28,436 bases of DNA from CAMTWB01 sp037441775 (GCA_037441775.1 JBBIRO010000042.1:1-28436), one strand, 5' to 3'. Shown: positions 15,307 through 23,435, counted from the first letter of the stretch. Made by a program: numbers and translations. The notes: generated from the letters alone by a model not told the origin.

Positions 15307-16761
15307 TCAGCCCATCTTAAAAATCTTCTTCTGCGCGAAAAAGCTCGCCGCAATCAATATAAGGATCACCAGGCTGTAGGGCCGAGTGACCAACGACAAT
15401 AGCAAAGCTGGTATATCGCCGGTGTTAATGAGGGCCTGGCGGAAGCTGGTCTCAATGATCCCGCCTAAGATGATCGCCAGGACCATCGGACTCACCGGAT
15501 AACCCGATTTGTCAAAAGCGTAGCCTATCAAGCCGAATATCAGCATGAACATGACATCATTGAGGTTGTTTTGGATCGCAAACGAGCCCACGATGCAGAG
15601 GATGGCGATAATCGGCAGCAGGTAGTTTTTGGGGATGTTAATCAGGCGGAGCATGACATTGCTGCCCATAAGCCCGAAAAAATAGGAAAAAGTAATTCCC
15701 AAAACCAGAAAGACAATAATAATTTTGAAATACTGGGGATCGGTCATCATAAAAGTGGGGCCTGGCAGGAGCCCGTGCAGATAAAATGCCCCCAAAATAA
15801 CCGCCGTGACCGAATCTCCCGGGATGCCCAGAATAAGCATGGTGGTAATGGCGCCCCCTATTGCCGAGTCATTGGCCACTTCCGGTGCGGCCACGCCCTC
15901 ATAGGCCCCCTCGCCGAAAGGTCGGCTGGGATTTTTAACCAGCTGCTTGGTGAAGCCATAGGAAACTAAAGCGCCGATATCGCCGCCCGTCCCAGGTAAA
16001 AGCCCGATAATGTAGCCGATCGGCCCCGACCAGGAAATGGACGGCAATATTCTTCTGATGATCGCCGGTTTGGGAAGAAGCCCGCCTAGGCGATACCGGG
16101 CATCGGTCTTGAAAGTCATGCTGCTGCTTAGCTGGGAGAAAACCTCCTTCATGCCAAACAGTCCAATCATTGCCAGGACGAAATGGACGCCGCCGCTCAA
16201 AAAGCCGGTTCCCATGGTAAAGCGCATTAGTCCCGTGATTGGATCCATCCCGATCATCCCGATGAAAAGGCCGATGATCGCCGCGATAAAGCCCTTGACC
16301 ATGTGGCCTTTACTGAGGATCGCCACCAGAGAGATGCCCCACAGGCTAATGAGGAAATATTCCTGAGAGCCAAACTTCAAGGCCAGTGTCCCCAGTACCG
16401 GACCAAATATACCCAAAAGAAAAACGCCGAACAGCCCACCAAGAAAGCTTACGAAAAGCGCTATCCCCAGGGCGTTGTCCGCCTCGCCCTTTAATTTGAG
16501 CGGGTAACCGTCAAAAATTGTCGCCACGGCCGCCGCAGTGCCGGGAATATTGAGGGCAATCGCCGAGATGGATCCGCCCATGACGCCACCGGTAAAAGCG
16601 CCCAGAATAAACGACAGGGCGTCCACCATATTCCAGCCAAAGGTAAGCGATACCACCAGCACCGCCGTCATGGTCACGGTGAGTCCCGGCAGGGCGCCCA
16701 TGATCAGCCCGATGATCACGCCGGCGAGATTATAGAGAACCAGCATCAATGAAATGTCCAC
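15307..16761 (-). CDS. tctA: tripartite tricarboxylate transporter, large permease (TctA family)
   Basis: A 484-residue polytopic membrane protein, the large channel subunit of a TTT importer. Family marks: IMGALPGLTVTMTAVL (20-35), GGSISAIALNIPGT followed by FDGYPL (about 62-87), GLLPGTGGDIGALVSYG in the second half, and GIPGDSVTAVILGAF. About 11-12 membrane segments are visible. The start is GTG at 16761 with GAGGGGG 7 nt upstream. Together with tctB and the periplasmic binding protein tctC it takes up a carboxylate using the ion gradient. TTT systems are known for citrate, tartrate and terephthalate; the ligand here is unknown. Confidence 0.95.
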   Translation of the reverse strand: MDISLMLVLYNLAGVIIGLIMGALPGLTVTMTAVLVVSLTFGWNMVDALSFILGAFTGGVMGGSISAIALNIPGTAAAVATIFDGYPLKLKGEADNALGIALFVSFLGGLFGVFLLGIFGPVLGTLALKFGSQEYFLISLWGISLVAILSKGHMVKGFIAAIIGLFIGMIGMDPITGLMRFTMGTGFLSGGVHFVLAMIGLFGMKEVFSQLSSSMTFKTDARYRLGGLLPKPAIIRRILPSISWSGPIGYIIGLLPGTGGDIGALVSYGFTKQLVKNPSRPFGEGAYEGVAAPEVANDSAIGGAITTMLILGIPGDSVTAVILGAFYLHGLLPGPTFMMTDPQYFKIIIVFLVLGITFSYFFGLMGSNVMLRLINIPKNYLLPIIAILCIVGSFAIQNNLNDVMFMLIFGLIGYAFDKSGYPVSPMVLAIILGGIIETSFRQALINTGDIPALLLSLVTRPYSLVILILIAASFFAQKKIFKMG

Positions 16762-16777
16762 GGATTACCCCCTCATT

Positions 16778-17260
16778 TTACGGTAATGGCACATGAAAAA
16801 TTGTGGAAAAAAGATAATAGAGAACCGGGATAAAGATTGCGGCGGAAAGAAGCGCCTTGAGGATTTTTTTAATAACGCCCTCTGTCTTGCCGTTTAAAAC
16901 ATAAGCTATGATCGACATATAGATGATCGAGCTAGCCAGAAAATGGATCTTGGGAAGAAGCAGGACATAGGTCAAGGTTCCGGCAAAGAGCAAGAGCACG
17001 GCGAAAAATTCTCGTTTAGCCGCGCCGGACAACTTTTCAGCGGGCCGGCCCTGGAACTGTCGGCGATCCGAATAGCCGTCGACAATAAGGCAAATGATCA
17101 GCAGCACCGCCAACAGCGCCGGGAATACGATAGGAGAATCTACCGAAAAAAGCACGATATCACGGACAAACACATAATAGAGCAGATTACCCGTGGCCAC
17201 CGCGCAAAAAAGCCAGACAAAAACCCGGGAAATGGTCCCCAGCAGCTTGTAGTCACCCAC
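16778..17260 (-). CDS. tctB: tripartite tricarboxylate transporter, small permease (TctB family)
   Basis: A 160-residue protein with four hydrophobic segments: about residues 8-33, 38-62, 83-104 and 107-125, plus a hydrophobic tail. Its size and position just before tctA fit TctB, a family poorly conserved in sequence. The start is GTG at 17260 with AGGAGG 8 nt upstream. A 59-residue ferredoxin gene (17290-17469) lies between tctC and tctB, which is unusual for a TTT operon. Confidence 0.85.
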   Translation of the reverse strand: MGDYKLLGTISRVFVWLFCAVATGNLLYYVFVRDIVLFSVDSPIVFPALLAVLLIICLIVDGYSDRRQFQGRPAEKLSGAAKREFFAVLLLFAGTLTYVLLLPKIHFLASSIIYMSIIAYVLNGKTEGVIKKILKALLSAAIFIPVLYYLFSTIFHVPLP

Positions 17261-17289
17261 CTTCGCAACCTCCTATCCTTTACGTTCCC

Positions 17290-17469
17290 CTAATCATTTT
17301 CCTCGAAAATGGCTTCCTGGGGGCAAATATTCATACAGGCGTAGCACTCCATGCAAAGCCCGGCGTCAATAACAATTTTCCCCTCCGAATCCTCTCCGGC
17401 GGCGCCGACGGGACAGACAGAAACACACAGATGATCACTGTTACATTTATCTTTAGCTACTTTAAGCAA
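17290..17469 (-). CDS. small 2x[4Fe-4S] ferredoxin with an Asp in the first cluster motif
   Basis: A 59-residue gene likely to be missed by callers. TTG at 17469 is preceded by GAGGAT 8 nt upstream; no ATG or GTG is available in frame. Motif 1 is CNSDHLCVSVCP (9-20): spacing fits C-x2-C-x2-C-x3-C-P but the second Cys is Asp12. Motif 2 is CMECYACMNICP (39-50), complete. An Asp at this place is known in Pyrococcus furiosus ferredoxin, where the cluster converts easily between 3Fe and 4Fe and its redox behaviour shifts. The gene lies between tctC and tctB, 30 nt before tctB. A role in transport is unlikely; it more likely serves the AOR encoded downstream in the same cluster. Confidence 0.85.
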   Translation of the reverse strand: MLKVAKDKCNSDHLCVSVCPVGAAGEDSEGKIVIDAGLCMECYACMNICPQEAIFEEND

Positions 17470-17502
17470 GGTACAATATCCTCATTTGGCTAATTTATTG
17501 CC

Positions 17503-17534
17503 GCGGCGCAACGACTCCCTGAGCCGTGCGCCGC
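17503..17534 (-). repeat. strong hairpin after tctC
   Basis: GCGGCGCA (17503-17510) and TGCGCCGC (17527-17534) form a perfect GC-rich 8-bp stem with a 16-nt loop, starting 23 nt past the tctC stop on the minus strand. The following sequence (GGCAATAAATTAG) is not a U-run. This is the usual arrangement for a hairpin that protects the binding-protein message and reduces read-through, giving more TctC than permease. Confidence 0.55.
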
Positions 17535-17557
17535 AGACCAAAACATAAGCGGTCCCT

Positions 17558-18577
17558 TTAGGGTTTGGGAATGCCGAATTCCGCGGGCGACTTCTTGGTA
17601 CCTCCCGCCTCAAATGCAGCCCAGGTGGATTTCGACGTCCACTTGTCAATGAAATCCCTGGCTTTGGCGCCGCCTAATTCAATCGGCAGCAGGAAGAACT
17701 TTCTCGCATATTCCACCCACCGGGGGTCCTTGAGGGCTTCCGTCATCCCCTTTTCCAGAGCCGTTACCACCTCGGCGGGAACATCTTTGGTGACGAAGAG
17801 GCCGAAGTATGGCCCATAGGGCAGGTAGGAGGCAAGTTTCGGATATAGCTTGCCCAGCGCCGGAATTTCCTCCAGCCCCTTGATCGGTTCGTTGGTGAAG
17901 GATGCCAGGATATTGAGCTGTTTCGCCCTGTAATTTTCGGACATGGACTGGATCATCTCGATCGTCGCATCGACCTGACTGCCCATCACTGCCGTGATCG
18001 CCGGGCGTCCTCCCTGGAAGGGAACATAGGTAAATTTCGCGGCCAGTTCCTTATCCAGAATCATTCCCGAAACATGGGGAACCGTCCCGGGGCCGGCGGT
18101 GGCCAGCCTCAACTGTCTCGGGTTGGCCACGGCAACCTTAAGGAGTTCGTCGGCGGTTTTATATTTGGAATCAGGCGGCACGGCCAAAACCGGAATGGCC
18201 TGAGAGACCAGCATGACCGGAATGAAATCTTTAGGTGCCAGGTTCATTATGTCCATCACCTGCCAAAGCGACATGGTCTCCGAACCGAAAAACAGGGTAT
18301 AGCCGTCCTTGCCGGTTCGCATTACGTTATCGGCGGCGGTTGCCCCGGAGGCTCCGGGCATGTTGGTGATCCCGATGCCGACGCCGATTTTCTCTTGCAG
18401 AATGGGCAGAATACCGCGGGCAATGATATCAGTCGGCCCGCCGGCAGCGAAGCCGACAATCACATTGACCCGCTTGTTGGGATAGGCCTGCGCGCTTGCG
18501 GAACTATAGACGGCCAGTGTAAGCAAAGAAGAAAGCATAATCGTTAGAGCCAGTAAAACTATTTTTTGTTTTTTCAT
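17558..18577 (-). CDS. tctC: TTT transporter periplasmic substrate-binding protein (TctC/Bug family)
   Basis: A 339-residue protein with a Sec signal peptide: MKKQK, a hydrophobic core (IVLLALTIMLSSLLTLAVY) and cleavage near ASAQA/YP. The mature start YPNKRVNVIVGFAAGGPTDIIAR is the Bug family signature; GASGATAADNVM and ATAGPGTVPHVSG follow. It captures the carboxylate outside the inner membrane and hands it to TctA/TctB. AAGGAGGAG precedes the ATG, and a promoter with two near-consensus boxes lies 27-55 nt upstream. It is the first gene of the transporter-AOR cluster. The secreted tannase-family esterase encoded upstream could release its ligand. Confidence 0.95.
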   Translation of the reverse strand: MKKQKIVLLALTIMLSSLLTLAVYSSASAQAYPNKRVNVIVGFAAGGPTDIIARGILPILQEKIGVGIGITNMPGASGATAADNVMRTGKDGYTLFFGSETMSLWQVMDIMNLAPKDFIPVMLVSQAIPVLAVPPDSKYKTADELLKVAVANPRQLRLATAGPGTVPHVSGMILDKELAAKFTYVPFQGGRPAITAVMGSQVDATIEMIQSMSENYRAKQLNILASFTNEPIKGLEEIPALGKLYPKLASYLPYGPYFGLFVTKDVPAEVVTALEKGMTEALKDPRWVEYARKFFLLPIELGGAKARDFIDKWTSKSTWAAFEAGGTKKSPAEFGIPKP

Positions 18578-18603
18578 TTCTTCTCCTCCTTGGTTAAATA
18601 TGA

Positions 18604-18632
18604 ATTAAAAAGTCATTAATACGCCTTGTCCA
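18604..18632 (-). promoter_or_regulatory. predicted sigma70 promoter of the tctC operon
   Basis: Minus-strand TGGACA (18627-18632) and TTTAAT (18604-18609) are separated by 17 nt, each 5/6 to consensus. Transcription would start near 18597, about 20 nt before the tctC ATG. The octamer TCATTAAT occurs twice, at 18613-18620 (in the spacer) and 18644-18651 (upstream), 31 bp apart, and could be a regulator site. Confidence 0.6.
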
Positions 18633-18725
18633 CACGGATGGTCTCATTAATTCTGTCTTTTTTGCCTCCCTTCTACTTATCTGCCGGTTAGGTCGAATTT
18701 AGCCGCCCCGGTGGTTCCCTGAGAT

Positions 18726-20429
18726 TCAATTTAGCACACAGGTGTAATTGGCGGCCGAGTTCACCTCAGCCTGCGTCCTGGAAGCCGGCCCGGTATATTT
18801 CGGCCATTGGGGATAGACGCAAACCGGCCTGGTGCGACCGTTGGTCGCGGCTGTTGCGGCGGCGGTATTCTCATCTCTGGCCAAGAGCTCGCCGGGTGCG
18901 TTACCTCTTTCTACCCAGGCGTCGAGCGCCGCCAGGGAATCCAGACGCGCATTAAACAGGCCGACGCCGTGACCAAAGCCAGGGATCATGTAAAAACGCA
19001 AAAAGCTGTCCAAACCGGCTTGCGTGTAGCGGGAAACCAGGCGATTGTAGTAATCAAGCGTATTGTACGGAGTAATCGAAGAATCGTTTGTGCCGTGGGC
19101 CAGGATAACTTTACCGCCCTTGGCGCGGAAGGCGTCAAAGTCGGTAGTGCTGGCGTCAATGAGATGGGAAATCTCGACAATGCGTGACGCCCAGTCGCGC
19201 GGATTGAAATCCTTTATCGAGTCCAGGGAAAGGTTTCTCGTAATCAGGAATCGGATGGTGGCATCCGATGGTCTCAGCTGGAAGGCGTCCGTCGCTGCGG
19301 GGGGAATTGAATATTTAGGAGCGCTCCCCAGGGTCTGATGGAGGAAATTCGTGCCGTCAAGAATCGGCCATTTAGCGTAGCTGGTCAGCCCGCCCTTGAT
19401 TGTGATTCCAAGATCAAAACGTGAATTTAGCGCTTTGACGGCGTCGATTTGCGCGTCCGACAGGCACTTATCGCCTTGATCCAAGCCATCGGCGCAGCGC
19501 AGCGGGTTTTCGGCCGCCTTAAGCAGAAACTTCGAGGTTTGAGCAGTGCAGGCAGCGCCCTGGGGATTGCTGAGAATTCCGTCTACGACCCCGTCCAGTC
19601 CGTCGCAGGCGGCCATTACTGAGTCGAATATCAGCTTGACTTTAGCGGGATTTATCCAGCCCGCCCCGTTGTTGGCGTATAGCGCCTTGGCAAACGCGTT
19701 TGATCCCATGTGCATCATTGTCATGTTGTAGGCCGGGTAGATGGACACGATGCCGTCATAATCCTCCGGATAGCTTTGCGCGGCATCGAAGGCCTCCTTG
19801 CCGCCTTGAGAACCGCCGACGAAGTAGGTGCGCTTGGGCAACAAGCCATAGCGCTTCATGACGATTGTCATTGCCGCGTCACGGGTTTTTTTGACTTGCA
19901 GCCGGGCAAAGTTCGCCAGCGCCTCGTTATTTAGCGCAAACGAACCGTCGAAAGGAACGGTGCTGTCGTGCCCGCTGTCGCTGCCGTAGGTCACATAGCC
20001 CTGCGCCAGCGGTCTGGGCACCGCGGCGGGCTGGTTGCTGAAGGGGCCTTCGCCCGTTACCGTGACACCGTTGAAGCCGCCGCCGCCCATTTGCAGGGCC
20101 TTGTTGTTCCAATTAGACGGCAGGTTGAGCTGGAATCTGATGTTCGGGGCCGTGACATCCACCGGCCTAATCACGCCCAAAACCCGGCAGAATTCACCGT
20201 TTACGTTGCCTGGAGCAGCGGCCGATACCAACGTCGCAACTTGAACTACCGCCCCGCCAGTAGGCAGGCCGATTTGCGAGGCATCAATCTTAAAATTGTT
20301 CAGGGCGCGGCAAGCCTGGTTGGCATCGACTGGCTGCGCCACTACAGAGGTGGCTTGCCCGAATGCCGACCCAAGGATGAAAAAACAGGCAATTAACAGC
20401 AAAACTTTTATTTCTCTGTCTTTTTTCAT
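18726..20429 (-). CDS. secreted tannase/feruloyl esterase family hydrolase
   Basis: A 567-residue alpha/beta hydrolase with an N-terminal signal peptide (VLLLIACFFILGSAFG, residues 9-24). The tannase family includes feruloyl esterases and MHETase, which cut esters of aromatic acids. Likely nucleophile: Ser207 in GGSQGG (205-210); Asp449 in GTND; His487 in GFGHG. The lid region holds ACDGLDGVVDGILSNP (274-289), the family calcium site. Characterised members have Cys next to the catalytic Ser and His (a CS-D-HC disulfide); here both neighbours are Gly (GS, HG), so that disulfide is missing. AAGGAGGTGA lies 7 nt before the ATG. It follows gctB after 85 bp and precedes the TTT operon, suggesting periplasmic ester cleavage and then import. 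The ester is unknown. Confidence 0.88.
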   Translation of the reverse strand: MKKDREIKVLLLIACFFILGSAFGQATSVVAQPVDANQACRALNNFKIDASQIGLPTGGAVVQVATLVSAAAPGNVNGEFCRVLGVIRPVDVTAPNIRFQLNLPSNWNNKALQMGGGGFNGVTVTGEGPFSNQPAAVPRPLAQGYVTYGSDSGHDSTVPFDGSFALNNEALANFARLQVKKTRDAAMTIVMKRYGLLPKRTYFVGGSQGGKEAFDAAQSYPEDYDGIVSIYPAYNMTMMHMGSNAFAKALYANNGAGWINPAKVKLIFDSVMAACDGLDGVVDGILSNPQGAACTAQTSKFLLKAAENPLRCADGLDQGDKCLSDAQIDAVKALNSRFDLGITIKGGLTSYAKWPILDGTNFLHQTLGSAPKYSIPPAATDAFQLRPSDATIRFLITRNLSLDSIKDFNPRDWASRIVEISHLIDASTTDFDAFRAKGGKVILAHGTNDSSITPYNTLDYYNRLVSRYTQAGLDSFLRFYMIPGFGHGVGLFNARLDSLAALDAWVERGNAPGELLARDENTAAATAATNGRTRPVCVYPQWPKYTGPASRTQAEVNSAANYTCVLN

Positions 20430-20480
20430 ATCCTCACCTCCTTATTAGTTTGAAAGATCCTCACGATTGACAAACTATCG

Positions 20481-20514
20481 CCGAAAAACGCAGGGTTTCG
20501 GACGCCCTTTGGCG
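20481..20514. repeat. two adjacent hairpins between gctB and the tannase gene
   Basis: CCGAAA/TTTCGG (20481-20501, 9-nt loop) and CGCC-CTTT-GGCG (20503-20514) abut the gctB stop. No U-run follows on the minus strand, though TTATTT follows on the plus strand. They may reduce read-through from the CoA-transferase operon into the esterase gene. Confidence 0.4.
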
Positions 20515-21282
20515 TTATTTGATGTACATCCGCGCCGGATCGATCTTGGTTCTCAAGAGGTTCAACTCCTTTTCATCGGGCTCGCCCGTAATGTGAACAT
20601 CGGCGGGAATGTCCACCGCAAAACCCGTGTTTTCGATGACGCTTTCCGCGCTAACTCCCGGATGCAGCGATTTTACTTCCAGTATGTTGCTGCCGGCCTT
20701 AAGACCAAAAACACAGAGGTTGGTGATCACGGTGATGCTGCGGCAAACTGGCAGACCGGCCTCTTTGCGCGTTTCATACCCCTGCAGACACCCGGTGGTC
20801 GTGATAAAATCCACGGCTTCGACAATTTTTCTTTTTTCGTGTTTGGCGATAACAAAAATATTCTTCGCATAGGTGGCAATGTCGGCGGCGCCGCCGCTGC
20901 CGGTAAAATGCCTCATCCGGCCTTCCTCCTCCACCAATGTGGAGTTGAGATTGCCGAATTTGTCGATCTGCAATGCTCCGAGAAAGCCCACATCAACCTG
21001 ACCCTTCTGCAGGATCTGTCCCAGGGTCCCGACAAATCCGGTGAAATGCTCGCTGCGATACCACAGGCGGGGATCGGCCAGGCCTACCCCAGGGTCGACT
21101 GCTTCCGCGTTGACGACCCCTATTTCGTAGATAATGTTTAAGTTGGGAGCATGGGTGTCTTTGGCAAGCAGGGTGGCTACCTGGGGTAATCCCAACCCGA
21201 CCACGATGTTCTGACCGTCTTGCAGGAGCCGGGAGGCGGTCACGGCCATCAGTTCATTGGTGCTGAATCTATTTGCTGCCAC
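20515..21282 (-). CDS. family I CoA-transferase, beta subunit (GctB/IpdB-like)
   Basis: A 255-residue subunit of a two-subunit family I CoA-transferase. Starts FSTNELMAVTASRLLQDGQNIVVGLGLP. Glu53 in IIYEIGVVNAE matches the catalytic Glu54 of Acidaminococcus glutaconate CoA-transferase beta subunit, so transferase chemistry is likely. SGGAADIATYAKNIFVIAKHEKRKIVEAVDFIT is a common C-terminal segment. The GTG at 21282 is chosen because TTGGAGGTGA lies 5 nt upstream; the longer TTG start (21309) lacks a site. It overlaps gctA by 14 nt, so the two are coupled. Homologues of this branch include IpdB, which hydrolyses a ring in sterol breakdown, so a hydrolase role is the alternative. Substrate unknown. 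Confidence 0.85.
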   Translation of the reverse strand: MAANRFSTNELMAVTASRLLQDGQNIVVGLGLPQVATLLAKDTHAPNLNIIYEIGVVNAEAVDPGVGLADPRLWYRSEHFTGFVGTLGQILQKGQVDVGFLGALQIDKFGNLNSTLVEEEGRMRHFTGSGGAADIATYAKNIFVIAKHEKRKIVEAVDFITTTGCLQGYETRKEAGLPVCRSITVITNLCVFGLKAGSNILEVKSLHPGVSAESVIENTGFAVDIPADVHITGEPDEKELNLLRTKIDPARMYIK

Positions 21283-22201
21283 GGCTGTCACCTCCAATCG
21301 CGTATCCAAATACCGGATCGGACTTAATCTTGTTCAATTTGTCCAGGCCGGCCATTTTCAACAAGAACTCATTGTGATCCTTCGTGTCCAGAACGTATTC
21401 CTTGAGCCACTGATCAAAATCATCCTGCTTCCTGTTTACCCGGGCATAAAGGGTCAAGGCATCAGCGTCATAATCATAGTTTTTGTACGTGGAGGTAGGA
21501 TATGCGCCATAGGGAACCTCCACCACCGCATAGGTAAGGACACTGGGGATTATTGTCTTCTCCGGGCAGCGCTTAACCGTTTCCGTGGATACAATCTGAT
21601 CCACGGTGACGATCAGTTTTTTCGCGGATTTTGCCAGTTCCAGATCCCAGACGGGGCCTTCGGTAATCACGTTACCCTTCCGGTCCGCATACTGACAATG
21701 AATTACGGCGTATTCAGGATTCAGCGCCCGCAGGAAAATGTATTTTTCGTTATCAAAAGGGGAGTGTCCGGCAATGACGGCGTCGGTTTCTTTGGCGAGA
21801 AGATTTTTAATGATATCCGTTCCTAGTGGGGTCTTGGTGGGAATAAAGGGGATTCCCAAAGCCCCGGCGGTAAAGCGCAGGGTGATGCTAAAGGCGCTGT
21901 ACTCCCGGATATCGTAGGCCCCCTTTTCAATGGACTCATTGATCCGGCCCAGCCGTCCAAATCTATCGAGCGAGCCGCCGCCATAGGAAAGCTTCTTGAC
22001 GGCGCCGGCGCCGACGAGCATATCGGCATCCATGCTACCGATTATCTCATACAGGGTGAGATCTGTTTTTTTCTGCCTGATCAATTCGCAAGCAAAGGCA
22101 ATGGGACAGCGGGTAATGGCAAAGCCGCCCAGCGCGATTTCCGCCCCTTTATCCGGCAGCTCCCGGACAACTTCGGTCAGGCTCCTGATTTTATCGTTCA
22201 T
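21269..22201 (-). CDS. family I CoA-transferase, alpha subunit (GctA/IpdA-like)
   Basis: A 310-residue partner of the beta subunit encoded next. Typical segments: GAEIALGGFAITRCPIAFACELIRQ (19-43), SMDADMLVGAGAVKKLSYGGGSLDRFG (56-82), EYSAFSITLRFTAGALGIPFIPTKTPLGTDI (100-130), and HCQYADRKGNVITEGPVWDLELAKSAKKLIVTVDQIV. The first ATG of the conserved part is at 22201; AAGGAG lies 13 nt upstream, a long spacing. It is part of an operon with a nitroreductase and an unknown Cys-containing protein and is probably under the IclR-like operator at 23436. Confidence 0.85.
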   Translation of the reverse strand: MNDKIRSLTEVVRELPDKGAEIALGGFAITRCPIAFACELIRQKKTDLTLYEIIGSMDADMLVGAGAVKKLSYGGGSLDRFGRLGRINESIEKGAYDIREYSAFSITLRFTAGALGIPFIPTKTPLGTDIIKNLLAKETDAVIAGHSPFDNEKYIFLRALNPEYAVIHCQYADRKGNVITEGPVWDLELAKSAKKLIVTVDQIVSTETVKRCPEKTIIPSVLTYAVVEVPYGAYPTSTYKNYDYDADALTLYARVNRKQDDFDQWLKEYVLDTKDHNEFLLKMAGLDKLNKIKSDPVFGYAIGGDSRGSK

Positions 22202-22220
22202 AACGTAAATCTCACTCCTT

Positions 22221-22664
22221 TCATTTAACAACGTCGGAGGTGAAAATTTTAGCCATCTTAACGATGCAGGTTTCACCTTCAAACTCAACCGGAATAAGTT
22301 CCGGCGGAAGACTGCCGTTGAGCTCCAGGGAATACATGACTATATTAGCAATGGGACAGCTTAAGGGCTGGCCGTTTTTCGCGATAAACTGCTCGGTGAT
22401 TTTCCGCAAGCAGCAGCCATCAACCCGCAGAGCGAGGGATAGATTGTCTTCCTCTTTCTTAATTTGCCGGCAGAAATCGTTTTTCTGCAACCATTCAATA
22501 AGCCCGGGGAGGTCTTTCAAGTCACCGATTTCCCTTTTGAAAAATGAAACGCCGACGGTGGTCATCCGGTAGCGGGCACCGCGGCCCCGTTCATCGTAAA
22601 ATTCCTTTTGCGATTCGAAGATCAGCGTATCCTTGAAATCCATCATTTTAGTCGTTTCACACAT
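22221..22664 (-). CDS. conserved-looking protein of unknown function with clustered cysteines
   Basis: A 147-residue soluble protein that I do not recognise. ATG at 22664 has GGGAGG 8 nt upstream. Visible features: a basic N-terminal part (DERGRGARYRMTTVGVSFFKRE, 25-45), a central Cys pair Cys84-Cys85 (VDGCCLRKIT), then SCPIANIVMYSLE with Cys103, and a final Cys133 in ETCIVKMAKI. The Cys and the PLSCPIAN segment could bind metal or a cofactor; a small-molecule binding domain of the V4R kind is one possibility, but the V4R cysteine pattern is not matched. It lies 16 nt after the nitroreductase gene and 19 nt before gctA, so it is probably part of the same pathway. Confidence 0.7.
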   Translation of the reverse strand: MCETTKMMDFKDTLIFESQKEFYDERGRGARYRMTTVGVSFFKREIGDLKDLPGLIEWLQKNDFCRQIKKEEDNLSLALRVDGCCLRKITEQFIAKNGQPLSCPIANIVMYSLELNGSLPPELIPVEFEGETCIVKMAKIFTSDVVK

Positions 22665-22680
22665 GGTTACATCCTCCCGC

Positions 22681-23349
22681 TTAAGCATTCTTCTTGGGGT
22701 AGTAATACTCCCCGAACTTTTCATTGAACACCAGTTCCTCCAAAGGTATCCGCGGCCGGGGATTGGGGATGCGGGAGGGATGACCGATGGAAATGATGCT
22801 GACGCTCTTGTATTCATCGCTGATGCCGAAATATTCGTTTAAGAGTTTCTCGTCCCGGACATCCATGCAGGGAGCCACCACCCAGCAGGCGCCCAGTCCC
22901 AAGGCGGTTACCGCAAGCAATATATTCTCAATCGCCGCGGACAGATCAAAGGGACAGTCCCAGACATTTTTCTTCCCAAACACTATCAGATTGACATCGG
23001 CCTCGTTGACAAATGCGGAAACATCGCCGGAGGTGAGCTTCTTGTAGGCGGCTTCTTTTTTGGCCGGATCATCCAGGGTCTTGAATCTTTCCTGCATCTG
23101 TTTGCTCAAAAACTCGCCGGTAAAGCGGCGGCCGCTCCCGCGGCGAGAGAGATCGGACAGAAACTTCATGTTTTTTTTGTCCCTAACGACAATGTAGCGC
23201 CAGGGCTGGGCGTTTTCGCCGGACGGTGCCTGGCGGGCGCTTTCGAGAATAACCAACAGGTCCTCTTCGGAAACCTTTTCCGCCGTGTAGTTTCTGATAC
23301 TTCTGCGGTCATTGATGACCTTGATCATGACATCCCTGGCGACTTCCAT
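22681..23349 (-). CDS. nitroreductase family FMN flavoprotein
   Basis: A 222-residue nitroreductase fold protein. RRSIRNYTAEKVSEEDLLVILESARQAPSGENAQPWRYIVV (18-58) holds the FMN-binding Arg/Ser and the ASGxN-like segment; ENILLAVTALGLGACWV and SIGHPSR follow. The family reduces quinones, nitro groups or enoyl-type bonds with NAD(P)H. No ferredoxin domain is fused. ATG at 23349 has AAGGAGG 8 nt upstream and is chosen over GTG 23358, which overlaps that site. It is the first gene of the operon with the unknown protein and gctAB; a promoter and an IclR-like palindrome lie upstream. The real substrate may be an acyl-CoA or quinone intermediate. Confidence 0.9.
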   Translation of the reverse strand: MEVARDVMIKVINDRRSIRNYTAEKVSEEDLLVILESARQAPSGENAQPWRYIVVRDKKNMKFLSDLSRRGSGRRFTGEFLSKQMQERFKTLDDPAKKEAAYKKLTSGDVSAFVNEADVNLIVFGKKNVWDCPFDLSAAIENILLAVTALGLGACWVVAPCMDVRDEKLLNEYFGISDEYKSVSIISIGHPSRIPNPRPRIPLEELVFNEKFGEYYYPKKNA

Positions 23350-23435
23350 ACACTCCACCTCCTTCTCATTGGATGTACTAATACGACTATACAGGATAAC
23401 TACAATGATTTAAACTCATGTTGGGTTCCCCGAAA

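Noticed and set aside
20467..21141. A 224-codon plus-strand open frame opposite gctB
   Set aside because: No recognisable domain; the opposite strand encodes a complete CoA-transferase subunit with its catalytic Glu and a ribosome site.
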